DNA from: JAPLGE01 sp964355545
GTDB taxonomy: Bacteria; Bipolaricaulota; Bipolaricaulia; UBA7950; UBA9294
Assembly: GCA_964355545.1 (NCBI GenBank)
Contig: CAYHEK010000003.1
Span: 1-44,429, forward strand
DNA length: 44,429 nt
Direction of reading: 5' to 3'
How positions within the stretch are numbered: the first letter of the stretch is position 1; every line of letters begins with the position of its first letter. Positions 40,526 through 44,429 of the stretch are shown here, piece after piece. The translations under genes and the position numbers were made by a program. The notes beneath the pieces are model-generated. The model saw only the letters and a list, made by a program, of their open reading frames with translations. It was not told the origin of the DNA and made no database searches.

Positions 40526-42066
40526 AGAACGCTCTCGGCCGCGAGATCCCGGAGAAGATCGGCAGTCGCTCCGTCCAGCCCTTTGCAGGGGCGTTCGCGA
40601 CGAAACGGACGGGGTGGAAGGCCCGCCGCCCGCAGAAGACGAGCGTCCCCGGCGAGAACAAGGTCCTTCCCTCGCTCGAGGCGGCGATCGAGGCGACCGG
40701 CCTGCAACATGGGATGACGATCTCCTTCCACCACTCCTTCCGCGAGGGCGACCGGGTCACGAACCAGGTCGTCGACGCCTGCGCCAGGCTAGGGCTCAAG
40801 GACCTGCGACTCTTCCCAACCGCTCTCTTCCCCACGCACGCCAAGCTCGTCGATCACATCAAGACAGGCGTCGTCAATCGGATCGAAGGGTCGATGAACG
40901 GCCCGGTCGGCGCGTTCATCTCGCAGGGCGGGAAGCTCGCCGAGCCGGCGACGCTCCGCTCGCACGGCGGCCGCTGGCGCGCGATCGAGGCCGGCGACGT
41001 CGCGATCGACGTCGCCTTCGTCGCCGCTTCTCAGGCCGATTCCTACGGGAACGCAAACGGGATCAACGGCCGGACCCCCTGCGGACCGATCACGTTCTCT
41101 CGGGTGGACGCCCAGTACGCGCGGAAGACGGTCGTCGTCACGAACGACCTCGTCCCCTACCCGGCCTATCCGTTTGAGATCGAGCAGGGATGGACCGACT
41201 ACGTCGTTGTGGTCAACGAGGTCGGCGATCCCGAGCAGATCGCTTCCGGGACCCTGGAGATGACGCGCTCGCCGGCGCGGCTGCGGATCGCCCGCCTCGC
41301 CGCCGACGCGGTGAAGGCCTCGCCCTACTTCAAAGAGGGCTTGAGCTTCCAGGGTGGAGCGGGCGGGATCTCCCTCGCCGCGACGATGTACCTCGCCGAG
41401 GAGATGGAAAAGGCGAAGCTCGTCGGGAGCTTCGTCATGGGCGGGGGGACCAAGGTGATGGTCGAGATGCTGCACAAGGGCCTCGTGCGGGCGATCTTCG
41501 ACGGCCAGGCGTTCGACCTCGCGGCGATCGCCTCCATCCGACAAGACCCGGCGCACGTCATGATGGACCCAGGTATCTACGCGAATTACGACTCCCGCGG
41601 CTGCTCGACGTACATGCTCGACACCGCGTTCCTCGGGGCAACCGAGGTCGACCTCGACTTCAACGTGAACGTCAACACCCACTCCGACGGCCGGCTTCTC
41701 CACGGGATCGGCGGGCACCAGGACGTGGCCGCCGGGGCAAAGATGACCGTGATCACCGTCCCCTCCATCCGCGGTCGGCTCCCCGTGATCGTCGATCGGG
41801 TGACGACCGTGACGACGCCGGGAGAGGTAATCGACGTCATCGTGACCGAGCGCGGCCTCGCCGTGAACCCCAAGCGCGAGGACCTGAAGGGCTGCCTCCT
41901 CGCCGCCGGGCTTCCGGTGCGCGACCTCGCGGAGATCAAGAGGGAGTCGGAAAGGCTCGTCCGCTCGGTGGGGCGACCTGTGTTCGGAGACGAAGTGATC
42001 GCCGCGATCGAGTGGCGGGACGGAACCGTGATCGACGTTGTAAGAAAGGTGGAAGGATGGGAGTGA
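40522..42066 (+). CDS. citF: Citrate (or citramalate) lyase alpha subunit, CoA-transferase
   Basis: 514-aa CitF-type acyl-ACP transferase, the normal length for the family. Typical blocks are GMTISFHHSFREGDRVTNQVV (spanning about 64-84), GPVGAFISQGGKLAEPATLRSHGGR, NANGINGRTPCGPI, LSFQGGAGGISLA, SFVMGGGTKVMVEMLHKGLV, and NVNVNTHSDGRLLHGIGGHQDVAAGA. It exchanges the acetyl on the carrier for citrate or citramalate, after which the CitE-like subunit cleaves. Starts with ATGA overlap to the fused gene and ends with a 10-base overlap with the HD gene. Ligase and carrier-maturation genes (citC, citG, citX) are not in the window. Confidence 0.93.
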   Translation: MKNALGREIPEKIGSRSVQPFAGAFATKRTGWKARRPQKTSVPGENKVLPSLEAAIEATGLQHGMTISFHHSFREGDRVTNQVVDACARLGLKDLRLFPTALFPTHAKLVDHIKTGVVNRIEGSMNGPVGAFISQGGKLAEPATLRSHGGRWRAIEAGDVAIDVAFVAASQADSYGNANGINGRTPCGPITFSRVDAQYARKTVVVTNDLVPYPAYPFEIEQGWTDYVVVVNEVGDPEQIASGTLEMTRSPARLRIARLAADAVKASPYFKEGLSFQGGAGGISLAATMYLAEEMEKAKLVGSFVMGGGTKVMVEMLHKGLVRAIFDGQAFDLAAIASIRQDPAHVMMDPGIYANYDSRGCSTYMLDTAFLGATEVDLDFNVNVNTHSDGRLLHGIGGHQDVAAGAKMTVITVPSIRGRLPVIVDRVTTVTTPGEVIDVIVTERGLAVNPKREDLKGCLLAAGLPVRDLAEIKRESERLVRSVGRPVFGDEVIAAIEWRDGTVIDVVRKVEGWE

Positions 42067-42593
42067 AAGAAGAGATTTGCAAGGCGCTTCCCGAGATCGA
42101 TCTGATCAAGGACAAAGACCTCAAGGAGAAGGTCGTCGCTACGTGGGAGGCCGGTCTCTCCCGCGGCGGCTGGACGCCGAAGGACATCGCGCGGATGCCA
42201 TTCACGCTCGCGAAGTCGGTCAAGATCAGCTTCGCCGACCACGTGCGCAGCGTGACGAGGATCTGCCTCGCCGTGGCAGAGACCTTCGACGAGATCTACC
42301 AGGGCGAGCTCAAGCTCAACCGGGACATCCTCCTCGCCGGAGCCCTCCTCCACGACGTGGGGAAGCTCCTCGAGGTGAGCGAGACCGCCGGGACTTTCAA
42401 GAAGACGAAGGAGGGCTCCCTCGTGCGACATCCCTTCTCCGGCGTCGCCCTCGCGGACGAGAACGGCCTCCCGGCCGATGTCCTGCACATCATCGCCACG
42501 CACTCCAAGGAGGGCGACCCGTACAAGAGGACGGCGGAGGCGATCATCCTCCACTACGCGGACTTCATGAACTTCGATCCGATTGAGGGGTGA
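42057..42593 (+). CDS. HD-domain protein in the citrate-lyase-type operon
   Basis: 178-aa cytoplasmic HD-superfamily protein. Metal ligands are seen as ADHVRSV (H62), LLHDVGKLLE (H99, D100), VRHPFSG and a late LHYADFMNFD. It is thus a probable phosphohydrolase or nucleotidase with an intact site. ATG 42057 has AAGGTGGAAGG upstream and lies inside the last codons of citF. Placed tightly between citF and the hydro-lyase pair, it is surely co-expressed with them; a role in repair of carrier/cofactor or damaged metabolites is conceivable but not shown. Confidence 0.8.
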   Translation: MGVKEEICKALPEIDLIKDKDLKEKVVATWEAGLSRGGWTPKDIARMPFTLAKSVKISFADHVRSVTRICLAVAETFDEIYQGELKLNRDILLAGALLHDVGKLLEVSETAGTFKKTKEGSLVRHPFSGVALADENGLPADVLHIIATHSKEGDPYKRTAEAIILHYADFMNFDPIEG

Positions 42594-42598
42594 TGCGA

Positions 42599-43870
42599 AT
42601 GGGCCTGACCTTTGCTCAGAAAGTCCTCGCGAGGAAGGCGGGGCTCCCTGCGGTCGCAGTCGGCCAGATCGTCGAGGTGGAACCCGACTTCTGCCTCTCC
42701 CACGATAACACCGCCGCGATCGCCAAGACCTTCGCCAAGCTCGGGGTCGAGCGGGTGAAGAACCCAGAAAGGCTCGTGATCGTCCTCGACCACATCGTCC
42801 CCGCCTCGACCGAGGAGTACGCGCAGAATCACAAGGAGATCCGCGAGTTCGTGGCGAAACAGGGGATCAAGAACTTCTACGATACCGGGGTCGGAATCTG
42901 CCACCAGGTCCTCTCGGCGATGGGGTTCGCCCTTCCTGGCAGCCTCATCCTCGGCGCCGATTCCCACACGACGGCCTACGGCGCGTTCGGCGCCTTCTCG
43001 GCTGGGGTCGGCCGTTCGGAGATGGCCGCTCTGTACGCAACCTCACGCATCTGGCTCAAGACGCCGGCGAGCTTCCGCGTCGAGGTCTCCGGACGACTGA
43101 AGGAACCGGTAACGTCGAAGGACCTCGTCCTCAAGATCATCGGAGACATCGGAGCCGACGGCGCCCTCTACCGCTCCGTGGAGTACACCGGAGAGACGAT
43201 CGCGGCGATGAGCCTCTCCTCGCGGTTCGTCCTTGCGAACATGGCGATCGAGATGGGCGCGAAGAACGGCTTCTGCGCTCCCGACAAGAAGACCTTCGCC
43301 TTCCTCAAGGGCCGGGCCGTCGCGAGCTACACACCGGTCTATCCCGACCCGGACGCCGAGTACGAGAAGACCCTCACCTACGACGCCTCGTCGCTTGTCC
43401 CACAGGTCGCGAAGCCACACACGGTCGACAACGTCGTGCCAGTGAGCGAGGTCGAGGGGACGAAGATCGATCAGGCGCTCCTCGGGACCTGCACCAACGG
43501 TCGGCTGGAGGACCTGCGCCTCGCCGCCCGCTACCTGAAGGGGAAGAAGCTCGCGGTGGGCGTGCGGATGGTCGTCCTCCCCGCCTCGCAGGAGGTCCTC
43601 CTCGAAGCCCTAAAAGAGGGCTTGATCGAAGTCTTCGTCAAGGCGGGCGCGATGGTGTTGAACCCCGGCTGCGGGCCCTGCCTCGGCGCGCACGAAGGGG
43701 TCCTCGCCGCAGGAGAGGTCTGCCTCTCGACAGCGAACCGGAACTTCAAGGGGCGGATGGGATCGGCGGAGGCCGCGACTTACCTCGCCTCACCGGCGAC
43801 GGTCGCCGCGTCCGCCGTCACGGGCGTGATCACCGATCCCAGGCGCGCTTCGCGCGGAGGTGGCGCATGA
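42599..43870 (+). CDS. LeuC/homoaconitase-type hydro-lyase large subunit
   Basis: 423-aa iron-sulfur hydro-lyase of the aconitase superfamily, two-subunit type. MGLTFAQKVLARKAG is the start, GADSHTTAYGAFGAFSAGVGRSEMA the substrate-binding block, and cluster cysteines lie in LGTCTNGRLEDL (near 297) and GCGPCLGAHEG (near 357-360). Candidates are isopropylmalate, homoaconitate, citramalate or mesaconate as substrate; operon context favours a citrate- or C5-related acid. ATG 42599 is favoured by GAGGGG spacing; 42593 is a close alternative. Its stop overlaps the small subunit start by four bases. Confidence 0.87.
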   Translation: MGLTFAQKVLARKAGLPAVAVGQIVEVEPDFCLSHDNTAAIAKTFAKLGVERVKNPERLVIVLDHIVPASTEEYAQNHKEIREFVAKQGIKNFYDTGVGICHQVLSAMGFALPGSLILGADSHTTAYGAFGAFSAGVGRSEMAALYATSRIWLKTPASFRVEVSGRLKEPVTSKDLVLKIIGDIGADGALYRSVEYTGETIAAMSLSSRFVLANMAIEMGAKNGFCAPDKKTFAFLKGRAVASYTPVYPDPDAEYEKTLTYDASSLVPQVAKPHTVDNVVPVSEVEGTKIDQALLGTCTNGRLEDLRLAARYLKGKKLAVGVRMVVLPASQEVLLEALKEGLIEVFVKAGAMVLNPGCGPCLGAHEGVLAAGEVCLSTANRNFKGRMGSAEAATYLASPATVAASAVTGVITDPRRASRGGGA

Positions 43871-44358
43871 TCGAGGGCAAGGTCTGGAAGTACGGAGACG
43901 ACGTCAACACGGACGTCATCTTCCCAGGAAAGTACACGTACAAGCCGATGCAGCCCGCGGAGATGGCCCAGCACGCTCTCGAAGACCTCGACCCCACCTT
44001 CGCCAAGGAGGTGAAGAAGGGCGACGTCATCGTGGCGGGAGCGAACTTCGGCTGCGGCTCCTCGCGCGAGCAGGCCGCGACCTGCGTCAAGGCCTCCGGC
44101 GTCGCCGCCGTCGTCGCCAAGTCCTTCTCGCGCATCTTCTTCCGCAACGCCATCAACGAAGGCCTCCCCGTGATCGAGCTCGCCACCGGGACCGAGATGA
44201 TCGAGAAGGGCGACACCGTCCAGATCGACTTCGAGAAGGGGCTCGTCCACCACAAGGGGAAGAGCTACCCCTTCCCCGCCCTGCCCAAGGAGGTCCTCGC
44301 CATCTTGAACGACGGCGGGCTCATTCCGCACGTGAAGAAGCTCCTTGGGAAGGCTTGA
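43867..44358 (+). CDS. LeuD-type hydro-lyase small subunit
   Basis: 163-aa swivel subunit completing the hydro-lyase. GKVWKYGDDVNTDVIFPGKYT opens it with the usual NTD, and GANFGCGSSREQA is the conserved cysteine/serine loop that positions the substrate carboxylate; KSFSRIFFRNAINEGLPVI follows. Around the substrate-specificity loop it reads FPGKYTYK, not the PARYLRT of isopropylmalate enzymes, so the substrate may not be isopropylmalate. It overlaps the large subunit gene (ATGA). The remaining 71 bases of the window (44359-44429) show no gene. Confidence 0.88.
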   Translation: MIEGKVWKYGDDVNTDVIFPGKYTYKPMQPAEMAQHALEDLDPTFAKEVKKGDVIVAGANFGCGSSREQAATCVKASGVAAVVAKSFSRIFFRNAINEGLPVIELATGTEMIEKGDTVQIDFEKGLVHHKGKSYPFPALPKEVLAILNDGGLIPHVKKLLGKA

Positions 44359-44429
44359 GAGAGCGCACTCAGGCCTCTCGACCACCTCGATCCTCTCCGC
44401 ACGTCCGCAGCACGACGCGGGTGAGGATC

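Overview
The window is a GC-rich (roughly 60-65 percent by eye) bacterial chromosome segment, densely coded, with short gaps and many start/stop overlaps. Its 16S rRNA gene reads as bacterial but atypical, with unusual bases at positions that are nearly universal elsewhere. PFOR, citrate/citramalate-lyase-type genes, an isopropylmalate-dehydratase-like pair and a peptide transporter suggest an anaerobic amino-acid or peptide fermenter. Two LolA-like proteins and a substrate-binding protein without a lipobox suggest a diderm envelope. From memory this fits candidate phylum Bipolaricaulota (Acetothermia/OP1), but I could not run any comparison and the assignment is tentative. No tRNA, CRISPR array, insertion sequence or prophage was seen.

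Left part (1-13.4 kb): a TetR-controlled operon on the minus strand (TetR, LolA-like protein, ABC ATPase, ABC-2 permease) with a clear operator over its promoter. It is followed by a GNAT acetyltransferase, a deoxynucleoside kinase with a HAD phosphatase, a membrane-anchored unknown with an SDR enzyme, a stand-alone release-factor-like GGQ protein, a second LolA-like protein, and a minus-strand operon ddl / metallo-beta-lactamase-fold hydrolase / aminotransferase / tlyA.

Middle (13.4-24 kb): a solitary 16S rRNA gene with its own promoter, boxA and processing stem, diverging from the ddl promoter and followed by a Crp/Fnr-type regulator instead of 23S rRNA. Then come a full-length pyruvate:ferredoxin oxidoreductase and a small cassette: a tiny secreted peptide whose predicted mature form begins and ends with the same octapeptide, a cupin-HD-GYP protein and a two-helix membrane protein. 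A cyclic-2,3-diphosphoglycerate synthetase-like protein, a CDP-alcohol phosphatidyltransferase and RluD follow.

Right part (24-44.4 kb): a housekeeping run nusA / MMPL exporter / rny / spoVS, then PpiC-TPR foldase / mazG / DUF4911 / yqeG. A minus-strand peptide-transport operon (small secreted protein, substrate-binding protein, two permeases, no ATPases here) meets it head-on. After a 400-bp regulatory region with helically phased direct repeats comes a plus-strand operon: argF, fused citD-citE, citF, an HD-domain protein and a LeuC/LeuD-type hydro-lyase. This last operon could cleave citrate, or complete the methylaspartate route of glutamate fermentation (mesaconate to citramalate to acetate plus pyruvate), with PFOR consuming the pyruvate.

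The observations most worth following are the duplicated-octapeptide secreted peptide and its c-di-GMP-type neighbour, the phased ATCCA repeats upstream of the peptide-transport operon, and the two mutually exclusive leader/trailer pairings around the 16S gene.
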